From positions 3,472,001 to 3,536,000 of the forward strand of contig NZ_CP078079.1 in the NCBI RefSeq assembly GCF_020809045.1: a stretch of 64,000 nt of DNA, read 5' to 3'. The notes below the pieces were generated by a model. The model saw only the letters and a program-made list of their open reading frames with translations, was not told where the DNA came from and did not search any database. Positions within the stretch are counted from its first letter, which is position 1. Each line of letters opens with the position of its first letter. Source of the stretch: Pseudarthrobacter sp. L1SW. Its GTDB lineage: Bacteria > Actinomycetota > Actinomycetes > Actinomycetales > Micrococcaceae. A program made the position numbers and the translations under genes. Of the stretch, positions 34,354 to 43,469 are shown one piece after another.

Positions 34354-35634
34354 TTACCGGCCCAGGCGCGCCATCTCCCCGCCCATCGCAGACGCAAAGA
34401 CGTCGCCCGGCACATGCATCGCGTCGAAGTGGATGCCGCAACACAGGTTGCCGCTGTACGAAACAGCCGCGACACCGAGCCGGACGTCTCCTGCGATAAC
34501 CGCAACCGGCCAGAGGACCGTAACGGGGGCTCCCGCGAGATGGAATGTCCCTTTCGGACCCGGCACGTTGGTGACAAACCCGGCAACGAGACGCTGTTTC
34601 CGGGAGAGGCGGTCCAGGATCCGTGCACCGATCGGCCCGCGCATAAACTCCAACGTGCCCTGGTCCCTCGCCCGCAGCTTCTCCTCCCGGGTCTGCTCGG
34701 CGATCAACCGAAGCCGCTCATCGGGGTTGGGCTCCCCGAGCGGCAGCTGTACAAGCATGACTCCCACTTGGTTCCGTGCACCCCCACGGCGGCGCAGCGC
34801 CACCGGTTCTGACACCGGAAGCCGGGCGGGAACCGGCTCGCCGGCGGCTTCAAGGACCGCCCGGAAGCCGGCCGCCGAGGCGGCCAGGAGTGCGTCATTT
34901 ACGGTGGCACACCGAGGGCGCACCGCCGTCGCCAAGGCTTCAATATCTGTCTGGAGAAAAGCGACCCCACGGTGCGCGCTGCGGTCGCCGAGCAGCACCG
35001 TGCCGCCCACGCCGTGGCCCCACAGGGTCATCTGGATGCGGCGCAGGCCGATCCAGATCCGCCCCAGGGTCCGGCGTAAACGGTTCCTGGGCTGGTGCTG
35101 CGGCGCCTGCTCCGCCCGGCGCACATGCGCCTCACCCGCCGGCTGCTCCCCCGGTTCCCCGGGGTCAAAGAGCTGCTGCACGATCACCGCCGCTGTCATG
35201 CCATCGGCCACCGCGTGATGGATCCGCAGCACAACACCCGGTCCCGCCGCTGAGGCGCCCGGTACCACCAGGACCTCCCACAGCGGGCGGTCCCATGCCA
35301 GCGGCTGCCCCATCAGCTCGGCACACTTGTCCTGAAATCCCGCAAGGCCATCGACGGGACCTACGAGGCGGATGTGGTGATCAATGTCCGGCACGGATTC
35401 CATCCAGTGATGCCGGCGGCCCACTGTGGTTACTCTTTTGCGGAGCGCCGGCAAATCCGCAATCCGTTCGCGGAGAACCGCCCGCAGCCGTGCCATGTCC
35501 GGTGTGCCGTCCGGAGCCAGGAAACCGCCCGGCCCGAGCAGGCAGGCGGCCAGGAACACGTTGACCTGCCCGGCGTGGTCGAGCACCAGGTTTGCCTCAT
35601 CAGCAGGGGCCAGCTTTTGCGTCGCCGGGTGCAT
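34354..35634 (-). CDS. Wax ester synthase/diacylglycerol acyltransferase family protein
   Basis: 426 residues. N-terminal domain with the catalytic HHxxxDG motif as IHHAVADG (about 142), preceded by DRPLWEVLVV, and a C-terminal domain with NDALLAASAAGFRA and the TNVPGP motif near the end. All conserved, so an active O-acyltransferase is expected, making wax esters or triacylglycerol at the inner membrane surface. Opens with the usual LAPADEANLVLD block at residue 8. Confidence 0.9.
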   Translation of the reverse strand: MHPATQKLAPADEANLVLDHAGQVNVFLAACLLGPGGFLAPDGTPDMARLRAVLRERIADLPALRKRVTTVGRRHHWMESVPDIDHHIRLVGPVDGLAGFQDKCAELMGQPLAWDRPLWEVLVVPGASAAGPGVVLRIHHAVADGMTAAVIVQQLFDPGEPGEQPAGEAHVRRAEQAPQHQPRNRLRRTLGRIWIGLRRIQMTLWGHGVGGTVLLGDRSAHRGVAFLQTDIEALATAVRPRCATVNDALLAASAAGFRAVLEAAGEPVPARLPVSEPVALRRRGGARNQVGVMLVQLPLGEPNPDERLRLIAEQTREEKLRARDQGTLEFMRGPIGARILDRLSRKQRLVAGFVTNVPGPKGTFHLAGAPVTVLWPVAVIAGDVRLGVAAVSYSGNLCCGIHFDAMHVPGDVFASAMGGEMARLGR

Positions 35635-35760
35635 CTCTTGACAGTAACTGCGAAATACCGGCTTGTCAGGCCAGGGGCGGCGCCCGAACCACTGGAGCCC
35701 CCAGCGTCACACAACGCCACCGCATCCGGATAAGGACAGCCAACGCCCTACCCTTAACAA

Positions 35761-36336
35761 GTGACTTTGACTAAGATGCGCACGGCCGCCGCGAGCTCCC
35801 TCGCCGCCGCCGGTCTCCTGTTTACCCTCGCCGCCTGTTCCGCTCCGGCCAGCCAGCCCACCACCTCGGCTCCGGCCTCCTCCGCAGCCGCTTCGTCGAG
35901 CTCCGCCGCCAGCGCCGCGCCCAGCACCTCCGGGCCCTGCGACGGCGTGAAGGTCATCGTCGATTCGGGCTCCCTGAAGCAGGCCGCGGCCGATAAGAAC
36001 GTGTGCGTTCCTGTGGAGGGTCCCACCGCGGCGTCCAAGGTGCTCGAAGAAGCCAATGTGAAGACCGTGGGCACCACCCAGTACCCCAACGAGCTGGTGT
36101 GCCGGGTTAACGGCGTGCCCGCCGCGGACTTCGAGATCAAGCACAAGGCTGGCACGTACAAGGAAGAATGCACCGGCATGCCCGCCGCCTTCGCCTACTG
36201 GTCCCTCTGGCTCAAGAAGGACGCCGGCGCCTGGGAGTACGCACAGGAAGGCCTCGCCACCCTGCAGGTCAGCCCGGGCCAGAGCCTGGAACTGCTCTTC
36301 ACCGTCGACGGCGAACCGGCCGCCCCCGCGGCATGA
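35761..36336 (+). CDS. Secreted lipoprotein with DUF4430-like domain, partner of the ECF importer
   Basis: 191 residues from GTG 35761 (ATG 35776 is the alternative). Signal peptide with lipobox LAAC (Cys about 26), then a Ser/Ala/Thr-rich linker to residue 58. The C-terminal domain ends AFAYWSLWLKKDAGAWEYAQEGLATLQVSPG, matching the YW-x-x-x-x-N...G pattern of DUF4430/transcobalamin-like beta-grasp domains. Four Cys outside the lipobox could form disulfides. Its stop overlaps the ECF start (ATGA), so the two are made together; a surface ligand-capture role for the importer is inferred. Confidence 0.75.
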   Translation: MTLTKMRTAAASSLAAAGLLFTLAACSAPASQPTTSAPASSAAASSSSAASAAPSTSGPCDGVKVIVDSGSLKQAAADKNVCVPVEGPTAASKVLEEANVKTVGTTQYPNELVCRVNGVPAADFEIKHKAGTYKEECTGMPAAFAYWSLWLKKDAGAWEYAQEGLATLQVSPGQSLELLFTVDGEPAAPAA

Positions 36337-39197
36337 CCTTCCGACCCGCGCCGTTGCGCGCCGGCATTGCTCTCGCCGTCGTGTTCATCGCGGCGCGGGT
36401 CATCTACCGCGTCCTCTTCAACGGCGCGGGCCTTGGCTCGCCCCTCCTGCTCGACCTGCCGGCCATGCGACTGCCGGCCCCGTACGCCCACGTGGTCTTC
36501 CTTGGCCCGGTCACCGGACCCGGGCTGTGGGCGGCAGTCCTGTCCGCCCTGCCGATTGCCGGGCTGTTTGTTGGTTTCGGGCTGCTGAATTCATTCGTGG
36601 ATGTGGCCCGCGGCTTTGTGCACCTGGCCCGCCGCGGCCCCATGCAGGGGCTGGCCCGCACGCTCGTCGTGGCATGGGCAGCCCTCCCGGCGCTGGCCGA
36701 TGCCGTCACCTCCGTGCGCCTGGCGTTCCGGCTGAGGGGCGAAAAGTTTGGACCCCGCGCACTGGTGCCCGTGCTGGAACGCACCCTGGAGCACGCCAGC
36801 CGCGTTGCCGCGGCGTTGGAGCTGCGCGGCTTCGGGAGCCGGACGGCACCCCAACGAAGGAACGACGACGGCGGCGCGCTTCTGGTGCGCGACGCCCAGT
36901 TCCGGATCGGCGACACAGCCGTCCGCGTCCCCGGGTTCACGCCGCCGAGCGGGTCAGTCACCGTCATTACCGGGCCCACGGGCTCCGGCAAGTCCACCAT
37001 CCTGCGCGGCATCGCCGGGCTGCTTTCCCACGTCGACGGCGGAGACATTTCCGGCACCGTGCGCGTCGCCGGAGCGGACCGCGCCGCCACGCCGCCGCGC
37101 GACACCGCACGCCATATCGGCGTCGTCCTGCAGAACCCCCGCGCTGCCTGCGCCAGCACCCGGGTCCGGGACGAAATCTCCCTCGCCCTTGAGCTGCGCG
37201 GCATGCCTTCCGCCGCCATCAAGGCCCGGGTGACGGAGGTCGCCGAACGGATTGGGGTGTCCACGCTGCTGGACCGGAACCTCAGCACCCTCTCGGCGGG
37301 CGAGGCCACGCTCGTCGCCATCGCCTCCGCTGTTGTGGATCATCCCGCCCTGCTCCTGGTGGATGAGCCCCTCGCCGACCTGGACAGCGCGGCCCGCGCC
37401 CGCGTCATCGCTGTACTTGAAGCACTCGCCCGCGACGCCAGTGTCTGCGTCGTCGTGGCCGAACACCGGGCGGAAGCGCTCGCGCCGGTTGCCGATTCCT
37501 GGTGGACCATCGATGGCGGCGCCCTGGTGCCAGGCAGCGCGCCCTCCGCGCCTTTGCACCCGGGCGAGCTCCCGGAACCGCCAGCGGAACCGATTGGCGT
37601 CCCGCCCGCGCTGACGGCGGCGAACCTCGCTGTGCACCGCAAGGGCAAGCCACTCGTGCGCGACGCGTCCCTGGCCCTGCACCGTGGCGAAGTGGTGGCC
37701 CTGGTGGGGCCGAACGGGGCCGGGAAGTCGTCCCTCCTGGTGGCACTCGCCCTGGCTGAAGGCATCGGTGAAGGAAGTCTAAAAACGTACGACGGCGGCA
37801 GGGCCGACGGCGGTCGGGTCGCCCTTGTGCCGGACGCCTCGGACGACCTCTTCACCCGCGACACCGTCGCAGGAGAGCTTCGCGCCGCCGAGCGGCGCCT
37901 GGCCCGCCGGACGGGCACCGCGCCCGCGCCCGGTTCGGCGGCGTCGCACCTGGCCCGGTTGCGCGGAGAAGCGATGCCCATTGCCCACGAGCATCCGCGG
38001 GACCTTTCTGCCGGAGAGCGAAGAATCCTGGCGATCGCGCTGCAGACAATGGACGATCCCCAAGTGCTCCTGATTGATGAGCCGACGCGAGGCCTCGATC
38101 CGGCGGCGCGCCAAGCAGTTTCCGCGGCGCTGCGGGCCGCGGCGGATGCTGGTGCGGCAGTCCTCATCGCCACTCACGACCTCAACTTTGCCCACGGCCT
38201 CGGTGCCCGGATCCTGCCGATGAGTGACGGCGTCGTACCTTCTGTTGGAACAGAAGCCGCTCCTGCGGATGCCGCCATTGCCCAGCCCGCCGCAACATCA
38301 CGGATCCCGGCACCCAAGTTCGTCGACGAACCAACTGACTCCCACAGCGCGAAGAAGCCCCGCCACATTCGCATGCCCCGGGGTGTGGAACTCGCCGTCC
38401 TCACAGCAGCGAACATTCTGGCCCTCGGGGCGTTCTGCTGGCCGCTGCTTGCCGCGGCCCTCCCGCAGGATGCTGCGGCCGCCCTCCCCTACGCGGCGCT
38501 GGCGGTTGCGCCGCTCGCAGCCGTCGCCGTCGTCGTATCCCTCGACGGGTCGGTCCGCTCCGCACACATGGTGGCGCTGCTTGGCGTCCTGGCCGCAGTA
38601 GGTTCCGCGGTGCGGGTGGCGAGCACCGGCGTCGGCGGCGTGGAAGCGGTCTTTATCCTGCTGATCCTTGCCGGACGGGCGTTCGGTGCCCGTTTCGGCC
38701 TGCTGCTTGGGGCCGCAACCATCGCGGTGTCCAGTGCCCTGTGGGGCGGGATCGGGCCGTGGACGCCGTTCCAGATCTTCGCCTGCGCGTGGGTGGGCGC
38801 GGGAGCCGGGCTGCTCCCCCGCCGCGTCCGGGGCAAGGCCGAACTGTGGATGCTGTGCGGCTACGGCATTGTGGCGTCCTACCTGTTCGGCCTGCTGACC
38901 AACCTGTGGTTCTGGCCCTTCGCGGTGGGCGCCGGCACCGGCATCTCCTACGAGCCCGGCGCTCCGCTGGCCACCAACCTGAGCAGCTTCCTGCTGTACT
39001 CACTGGTGACGTCGACGGCGGGCTGGGACACGCTGCGTGCCGTCACCACCATCATCGGCATCGCCGTGGTGGGGCGGGCAATCCTCGCCGCACTCCGGCG
39101 GGTGAAGCCGGTCTCCAGCGGGGGCGGAGGCGCGGGCGGGCGCGCCGCGGAGCCTCAATCCACTCAAGCCAGGGACCGGCTTCAACTCAGGCTCTGA
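36333..39197 (+). CDS. Single-polypeptide ECF vitamin importer (T-A-A'-S fusion)
   Basis: 954 residues from ATG 36333. Order: EcfT-like membrane domain (1-170) with two Arg-Gly motifs, FRLRGEKFG and ALELRGFGS; first ABC ATPase (about 185-400: GPTGSGKST about 215, LSAGEATLV, LLVDEPLADLD); second ABC ATPase (about 425-620: GPNGAGKSS about 460, LSAGERRIL, LLIDEPTRGLDP, then the His switch ATHDL); S component (about 680-930) with six hydrophobic segments. A complete energy-coupling-factor transporter in one chain. The substrate is not shown, but the association with metH at this locus (see the scar at 47.1-47.5 kb) suggests cobalamin or a precursor. The last 80 residues are duplicated at 47259-47498. 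Confidence 0.88.
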   Translation: MTFRPAPLRAGIALAVVFIAARVIYRVLFNGAGLGSPLLLDLPAMRLPAPYAHVVFLGPVTGPGLWAAVLSALPIAGLFVGFGLLNSFVDVARGFVHLARRGPMQGLARTLVVAWAALPALADAVTSVRLAFRLRGEKFGPRALVPVLERTLEHASRVAAALELRGFGSRTAPQRRNDDGGALLVRDAQFRIGDTAVRVPGFTPPSGSVTVITGPTGSGKSTILRGIAGLLSHVDGGDISGTVRVAGADRAATPPRDTARHIGVVLQNPRAACASTRVRDEISLALELRGMPSAAIKARVTEVAERIGVSTLLDRNLSTLSAGEATLVAIASAVVDHPALLLVDEPLADLDSAARARVIAVLEALARDASVCVVVAEHRAEALAPVADSWWTIDGGALVPGSAPSAPLHPGELPEPPAEPIGVPPALTAANLAVHRKGKPLVRDASLALHRGEVVALVGPNGAGKSSLLVALALAEGIGEGSLKTYDGGRADGGRVALVPDASDDLFTRDTVAGELRAAERRLARRTGTAPAPGSAASHLARLRGEAMPIAHEHPRDLSAGERRILAIALQTMDDPQVLLIDEPTRGLDPAARQAVSAALRAAADAGAAVLIATHDLNFAHGLGARILPMSDGVVPSVGTEAAPADAAIAQPAATSRIPAPKFVDEPTDSHSAKKPRHIRMPRGVELAVLTAANILALGAFCWPLLAAALPQDAAAALPYAALAVAPLAAVAVVVSLDGSVRSAHMVALLGVLAAVGSAVRVASTGVGGVEAVFILLILAGRAFGARFGLLLGAATIAVSSALWGGIGPWTPFQIFACAWVGAGAGLLPRRVRGKAELWMLCGYGIVASYLFGLLTNLWFWPFAVGAGTGISYEPGAPLATNLSSFLLYSLVTSTAGWDTLRAVTTIIGIAVVGRAILAALRRVKPVSSGGGGAGGRAAEPQSTQARDRLQLRL

Positions 39198-39228
39198 GCA
39201 CACCGCTGGGAACCTTTCGTGGGGACTT

Positions 39229-40140
39229 CTAGGTCTCAGTGAGAGCGCTGCTGCGCTGAGCAAGGGTCCGGAGTATCCCTGTGTGGTCAAGGGGGCCGTC
39301 GCCCCTGGCGACCATGTCCTCGAAAAGATCCTGGATTGCCGTGGCCAAGGGTAGCTCCAGGTGTGCTGTTTTAGCCGCCCCCAGCACGAAGTTGAGGTCC
39401 TTGAGCTGGTTTTGGGCGCTGCCACCACCTGTGAAGTCGCCGTCAATCCATCTGTGCCCTTTTTGGCGCAGCACCTCGGAGTCGGCCAGCCCACCCCGAA
39501 GCAGTTCAAGCATCACCGATGGATCCAGTCCCCCGCCGCGCGCGAGAAGCATGGCTTCGGAAACTGCGGTGACTGTCCCGGCTACCACGATCTGGTTGCA
39601 GGCTTTGGCGAGTGCGCCCGAACCTCCCGGGCCCATGTACCGGATGGTGCTGCCCATAAACCCGAACACCGGGGTAACCGAGCTGAACGTGTCCTCGTCC
39701 CCGCCCACCATGATGCTCAGGGTGCCGTTGGCAGCGCCCACCGTGCCGCCACTGACGGGGGCGTCCAAGACTCGGACGCCGTGTTCGCGGAGCATCCGTT
39801 CGCCAAAGGCCGCCACAGCCCCGGGCGAGACGGTCCCGTGCACGACGAGTATCGGCTGGGCAATATCCCGGGCTGTCCATCCGGCTATCAGCCCCTCTTC
39901 TCCCGGAAGCAACGATTCGACGTGGCTTAGGTCCGGCAACACGGTGAGAACGATGTCGGCGGCCGCCTCAAAAGGTGAGGTGGCAACGCGGGCGCCCAGG
40001 CCCGCAAAGGCTTCAGCCTTCGAAGCAGTCCGGTTCCAGACTGTCAGCTCGCCGTAGCCCTTCAGCAGCCGGCGCGCCATGGGTTCCCCCATCGGCCCTA
40101 ATCCCATCAGGGCAAGCGCTGGGTGGTCACGTTCAGGCAT
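39229..40140 (-). CDS. NAD(P)-dependent beta-hydroxyacid dehydrogenase (HIBADH/tartronate semialdehyde reductase type)
   Basis: 303 residues. Rossmann motif MGLGPMGEPMARRL at the N-terminus, DAPVSGGTVGAANGTL (substrate loop) and catalytic Lys in GSGALAKACNQ (about 175). The family covers 3-hydroxyisobutyrate, tartronate semialdehyde and phosphogluconate-type reductions. Leftmost gene of block L, downstream of the TRAP operon on the same strand; a 32-nt gap separates it from the convergent ECF stop. Confidence 0.87.
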   Translation of the reverse strand: MPERDHPALALMGLGPMGEPMARRLLKGYGELTVWNRTASKAEAFAGLGARVATSPFEAAADIVLTVLPDLSHVESLLPGEEGLIAGWTARDIAQPILVVHGTVSPGAVAAFGERMLREHGVRVLDAPVSGGTVGAANGTLSIMVGGDEDTFSSVTPVFGFMGSTIRYMGPGGSGALAKACNQIVVAGTVTAVSEAMLLARGGGLDPSVMLELLRGGLADSEVLRQKGHRWIDGDFTGGGSAQNQLKDLNFVLGAAKTAHLELPLATAIQDLFEDMVARGDGPLDHTGILRTLAQRSSALTET

Positions 40141-40154
40141 TGGGATCCTTTAGG

Positions 40155-40214
40155 GATTAGGGCGTACAGGTACACGGAACAGGACGGGAGACCGCGGCGC
40201 CCCAGTGGAACCGG
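40155..40214. repeat. Left copy of a direct repeat flanking the TRAP operon
   Basis: GATTAGGGCGTACAGGTACA (40155) and CCCCAGTGGAACCGG (40200) recur at 43344 and 43393 in the same order, 45 and 49 bp apart respectively. This copy keeps only half of the operator-like palindrome (AGTGGAACCGG then GAGGCA). It lies just upstream of the dehydrogenase gene. Confidence 0.75.
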
Positions 40215-40270
40215 GAGGCATGGTTTTCCTGTTTCTGCGACTGGATGGGACAGCGAACTAAGGGCAGGCG

Positions 40271-41548
40271 TTACTGTTTGGTCAGGAGGTCAGACGGCCA
40301 CAGGATGAGCTGCGGGAAGACGGCCAGCATGACGATGGCAATCACCATGACAACGTAGAGCGGCACCGCGGCCTTCACGATCTTCTCCATCGGCAGTCCG
40401 CTTACATAGGACGCCGCGAACAGGCAGACACCGACAGGCGGCGTGACCAGGCCAACGGCAAGGGCGGCAACGAGGAAGACGACGAAGTGGATGGGATCCA
40501 CGCCGGAAGACACGGCCGCGGGCATGAGCACCGGTGTGCAAAGCAGGATGGCTGCGACTTTGTCCATCACGGTTCCGATCATGATCAGGATCAGGCCGAT
40601 CAACAGCATGACGATGGTGGGGTCGGTGCTGACGCTCAGCAACCAGCTGCTGACCTTTGCCGGCAGGCCGTCAATGGTGAAGATGTAAGAGGCGACGCCG
40701 GCGATCATGGCGATGAGCAGGATGGTGCCGGTGGTGAGGCCGGCGTCCACGATCATCTTGGGCATCTGGCGCCACTTCATGTCCCGGTAGACGTAGATGC
40801 CAACCAACAGGCTGTAGAAGACGGCGACGGCGGCCGCCTCCGTGGGCGTGACGAGCCCGCTGAACATGCCCACCAGGATGATCACCGGGCCGCCCATAGC
40901 CGGGATTCCCCCGAGGACGATCCTCAGGCCCTTCTTGAAAGGCGTCCTTGAGACCTCGCCGTAACCATGGCGTACCGACAGGAAGAAATTCACAATCATC
41001 AGGACCATGATCAGGACAATGGATGGTCCAAATCCTCCCGCGAGCGCCGCGCCTACCGAGACGTTCGCGGTCGAGGCGGCGATGATCATGAGGATGCTCG
41101 GCGGTATCAGGGAGGACAGGGTAGCGGTGACCATGGTCATTGCTGCCGCGTAGGGGCGCGGGTACTTGTGGTCCGTCATGGCCTTGATCTCGATCTTGCC
41201 GAGGCTGACGATGTCGGCCACCGAGGAACCGGAGATGCCGCCGAAGATCGCGCTCGATGCGATGTTCACCTGGCCAAGGCCGCCACGGAAGCGGCCGAAG
41301 ATGACTTCGGCGCCACGGAAGATGCGGTCCGAAATACCCCCTCCGGCCATGAGGTTGCCGGCCAGGACGAACAAGGGGACAGCAACCAGCAGGAAGCTGT
41401 TCATGGAGCTCATCATGGACTGGGGCAACAGGTCCAGGGGGATGTCGAAGATCAGCAGCGTGGCGATGACGCCAATGCCGAGTGAGACTGAGAGCGGAAC
41501 GCCCAGCAGCAGCAGGAGGAGGAAAATGCCCAGGAGGGTCAGGCTCAT
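40271..41548 (-). CDS. dctM: TRAP transporter large permease (DctM type)
   Basis: 425 residues, about 12 membrane helices, glycine-rich opening (LLLLLGVPLSVSLGIGV), IFGGISGSSVADIVSLG and LVTPTEAAAVAVFYSLLVG motifs typical of DctM. Its start overlaps the small-permease stop (ATGA). Carries out sodium-coupled import of an organic acid delivered by the binding protein. Last gene of the operon. Confidence 0.93.
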   Translation of the reverse strand: MSLTLLGIFLLLLLLGVPLSVSLGIGVIATLLIFDIPLDLLPQSMMSSMNSFLLVAVPLFVLAGNLMAGGGISDRIFRGAEVIFGRFRGGLGQVNIASSAIFGGISGSSVADIVSLGKIEIKAMTDHKYPRPYAAAMTMVTATLSSLIPPSILMIIAASTANVSVGAALAGGFGPSIVLIMVLMIVNFFLSVRHGYGEVSRTPFKKGLRIVLGGIPAMGGPVIILVGMFSGLVTPTEAAAVAVFYSLLVGIYVYRDMKWRQMPKMIVDAGLTTGTILLIAMIAGVASYIFTIDGLPAKVSSWLLSVSTDPTIVMLLIGLILIMIGTVMDKVAAILLCTPVLMPAAVSSGVDPIHFVVFLVAALAVGLVTPPVGVCLFAASYVSGLPMEKIVKAAVPLYVVMVIAIVMLAVFPQLILWPSDLLTKQ

Positions 41549-42141
41549 GCGATCATCTCTCCTTGGAGGATCCTCTTACGCAGGTACGGGGAGAAGTAGA
41601 CGGTCGTGATATGGGCGACGATGGCGAGTGCCGCGCTGATCACCAGGGGCAGGGTTACCAGGAACATCTTCAGTCCCAGGGCAGGACTGGACTCTCCGGC
41701 GGCGTACTGCTGCAGCATCAGTTCCCAGGTCTTGTAGAGCAGGACACTGAAGAACACGGTCCCGCAGATGGCGTAAAGATGCATGCTGACTTGCTTAAGC
41801 CACGCTGGTCCCCACGCCACCGCGAAGTTCACCCGCGGGTGCACGGCGGCCCGGAAGCCTGCTGCCATCCCCAGGAAGGTGGTGTCCATGAACAGGAAAC
41901 GGGTCAGTTCCTCGGTCCATGGCAGCGAGGCTCCCATCTGCCGGCTGACCATCTGGGCAGCAAGGCTGAGCAGCATCGCGGTGATTCCGACGAAGAGGAG
42001 AGCATCCACGACCTTCCAGATCAGACCATGAGGTTCCGAGACTTCGCTTACCGGAACCACCTTGATGTTGTCTTCGGCCGCCTGATGTTCGGTCCCCCGG
42101 GTTGGGGCGGTTCCATCCTGCGCTGAACTCGTCTCCTGCAC
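41545..42141 (-). CDS. dctQ: TRAP transporter small permease (DctQ type)
   Basis: 198 residues from GTG 42141, which has AAGGTGG about 7 nt upstream; GTG 42153 is possible. A hydrophilic N-terminal tail of about 45 residues, then four helices with the DctQ pattern SRQMGASLPWTEELTRFLFM at helix 2. Forms the membrane complex with DctM. Lies 13 nt after the binding-protein stop. Confidence 0.9.
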   Translation of the reverse strand: MQETSSAQDGTAPTRGTEHQAAEDNIKVVPVSEVSEPHGLIWKVVDALLFVGITAMLLSLAAQMVSRQMGASLPWTEELTRFLFMDTTFLGMAAGFRAAVHPRVNFAVAWGPAWLKQVSMHLYAICGTVFFSVLLYKTWELMLQQYAAGESSPALGLKMFLVTLPLVISAALAIVAHITTVYFSPYLRKRILQGEMIA

Positions 42142-42154
42142 TGGACCCGCCACC

Positions 42155-43183
42155 TTAGCGTCCGAGGAATTCAAGGCTTGACTGGACGAATTCCTTGCCC
42201 ACCTTGCCCTCAAGCTCGGGGTAGACCTTCTGCGCTGCCGCCTGGAACCTTTCCCTGGCTTCGGGCGTCAGCTCGTTGATCTTCACGCCTTCGCCCTTGA
42301 GCTTGTCGAGGGTTTTGGTGGCTTCGTCGTTGTCATACTTTGTCTTGAAGCCAGCGGTCTCGTCTGCAGCTTCCTGCAGGACCTTCCGGGTGTCCTCATC
42401 GAAGGAGTCCCACTTCTTCTTGCTGAACCCGAGGACCAGGGCGTCGGAGATGTGGCCCGTCATGGAGAGGTAGTCCTGGACTTCGAAGAACTTGTTGTTG
42501 ACTGGAACTTCCAGAGGGTTTTCCTGGCCGTGGATCGTGCCGAGCTGCAGGGCGGTGTAAACCTCTTTGAAGTCCATCGGCGTCGGGTTGGCGCCCAGTG
42601 AGCCGAAGAACTTAACCCAGAGGTCGTTCTGCGGTACGCGGAGCTTCAGGTCCTTGAAGTCCTCGGGCTGGGTGATGGGGCGCAGCGCGTTGGTGGTATG
42701 CCGCGGAGTACGGGTCAGCATGGAAACGCCCTTGATTCCCAGCTTGTCCAGTGAGCCCAGCAGTTCCTTGCCCGGCTTGCCTTCAAGGTACTTGGTGACC
42801 TCCTCCGAGTCCTTGAAGAGGTAGGGAAGGCTGATGGCATTCATTCGTGGCTCGAAGGACGCGTAAACCGAGGTGGACATGATGGTCGAGTCCAGCGTGC
42901 CGTTTCCAAGCAGGTTGACGGCTGCGTTCTGGTCTCCGCCAAACAGCGTGCCATCGGGGAACGTCTCGACCTTGATCTTGCCGTCGCTCAGTTCGGCAAC
43001 CTTCTCGGCGAAGTGCTTTGCGGAGACGCCCATGGAAGAGGCTGCGGGGTCGCCGATACCGAGGCGGACCGTGGTGCTGGGTGCGCCGGCGCCGGGCGCC
43101 CCGCCCCCGCCGCAACCGGTGAGGACAGTAGTAACGGTGAGTGCGACGGCCACAGCTGCGGCGGCCAAGGTGCGTTTTGGCAT
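42155..43183 (-). CDS. dctP: TRAP transporter solute-binding lipoprotein (DctP type)
   Basis: 342 residues; AAAGGAG ahead of ATG 43183. Signal peptide with lipobox LTGC (Cys about 24). DctP fold with FPDGTLFGG, TRTPRHTTNALRP and the LKLRVPQNDLWVKFFGSLGANPTPMDFKEVYTALQLG region, which includes the conserved Arg that grips the carboxylate of the ligand and the Q-x-G-x-x-H-G-Q motif region (LGTIHGQENP). Fits an organic or sugar-acid ligand. First gene of the TRAP operon. Confidence 0.92.
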   Translation of the reverse strand: MPKRTLAAAAVAVALTVTTVLTGCGGGGAPGAGAPSTTVRLGIGDPAASSMGVSAKHFAEKVAELSDGKIKVETFPDGTLFGGDQNAAVNLLGNGTLDSTIMSTSVYASFEPRMNAISLPYLFKDSEEVTKYLEGKPGKELLGSLDKLGIKGVSMLTRTPRHTTNALRPITQPEDFKDLKLRVPQNDLWVKFFGSLGANPTPMDFKEVYTALQLGTIHGQENPLEVPVNNKFFEVQDYLSMTGHISDALVLGFSKKKWDSFDEDTRKVLQEAADETAGFKTKYDNDEATKTLDKLKGEGVKINELTPEARERFQAAAQKVYPELEGKVGKEFVQSSLEFLGR

Positions 43184-43343
43184 CTGATTCTCCTTTGAAT
43201 ACTTGCTCGTTCCTGGCCTATACGGACAGGGGTACTGATGCTTTGATGGCGGTGATCAAGGCGTACTGGGCTGTGCGGATATGGTCGAGAAGGCTTGCTC
43301 TTGCTTGTTTCCCGGCCCGCTTGCCCAGCGCCTTGCAGATAGC

Positions 43344-43414
43344 GATTAGGGCGTGCAGGTACACGCCTAGAGAACTTAGTGGAAGATTTCGGCCCCAGTG
43401 GAACCGGTACACTT
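43344..43414. promoter_or_regulatory. Right copy of the direct repeat with a LacI-type operator, upstream of the TRAP operon
   Basis: Contains GATTAGGGCGTGCAGGTACA (43344) and, at 43396-43414, CAGTGGAACCGGTACACTT. That is the inverted form, 18 of 19 bases, of the site upstream of the LacI gene (44585-44603). It lies 160-230 nt upstream of dctP, giving the operon a long leader. Confidence 0.65.
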
Positions 43415-43469
43415 TTTTACCACAGGCAGGCGCGGCTGTAAACATTGAGGAGCGTACGACAGCTTCGTA

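Noticed and set aside
35635..35760. Possible cobalamin riboswitch ahead of the lipoprotein/ECF pair
   Set aside because: The interval is only 126 bp and I see no B12-box or the usual set of stems.
43218..43445. 75-codon - strand frame in the TRAP leader
   Set aside because: It runs through the operator and direct repeat, and the matching copy at 40155 has a different spacing that breaks the frame; this is non-coding repeat DNA.
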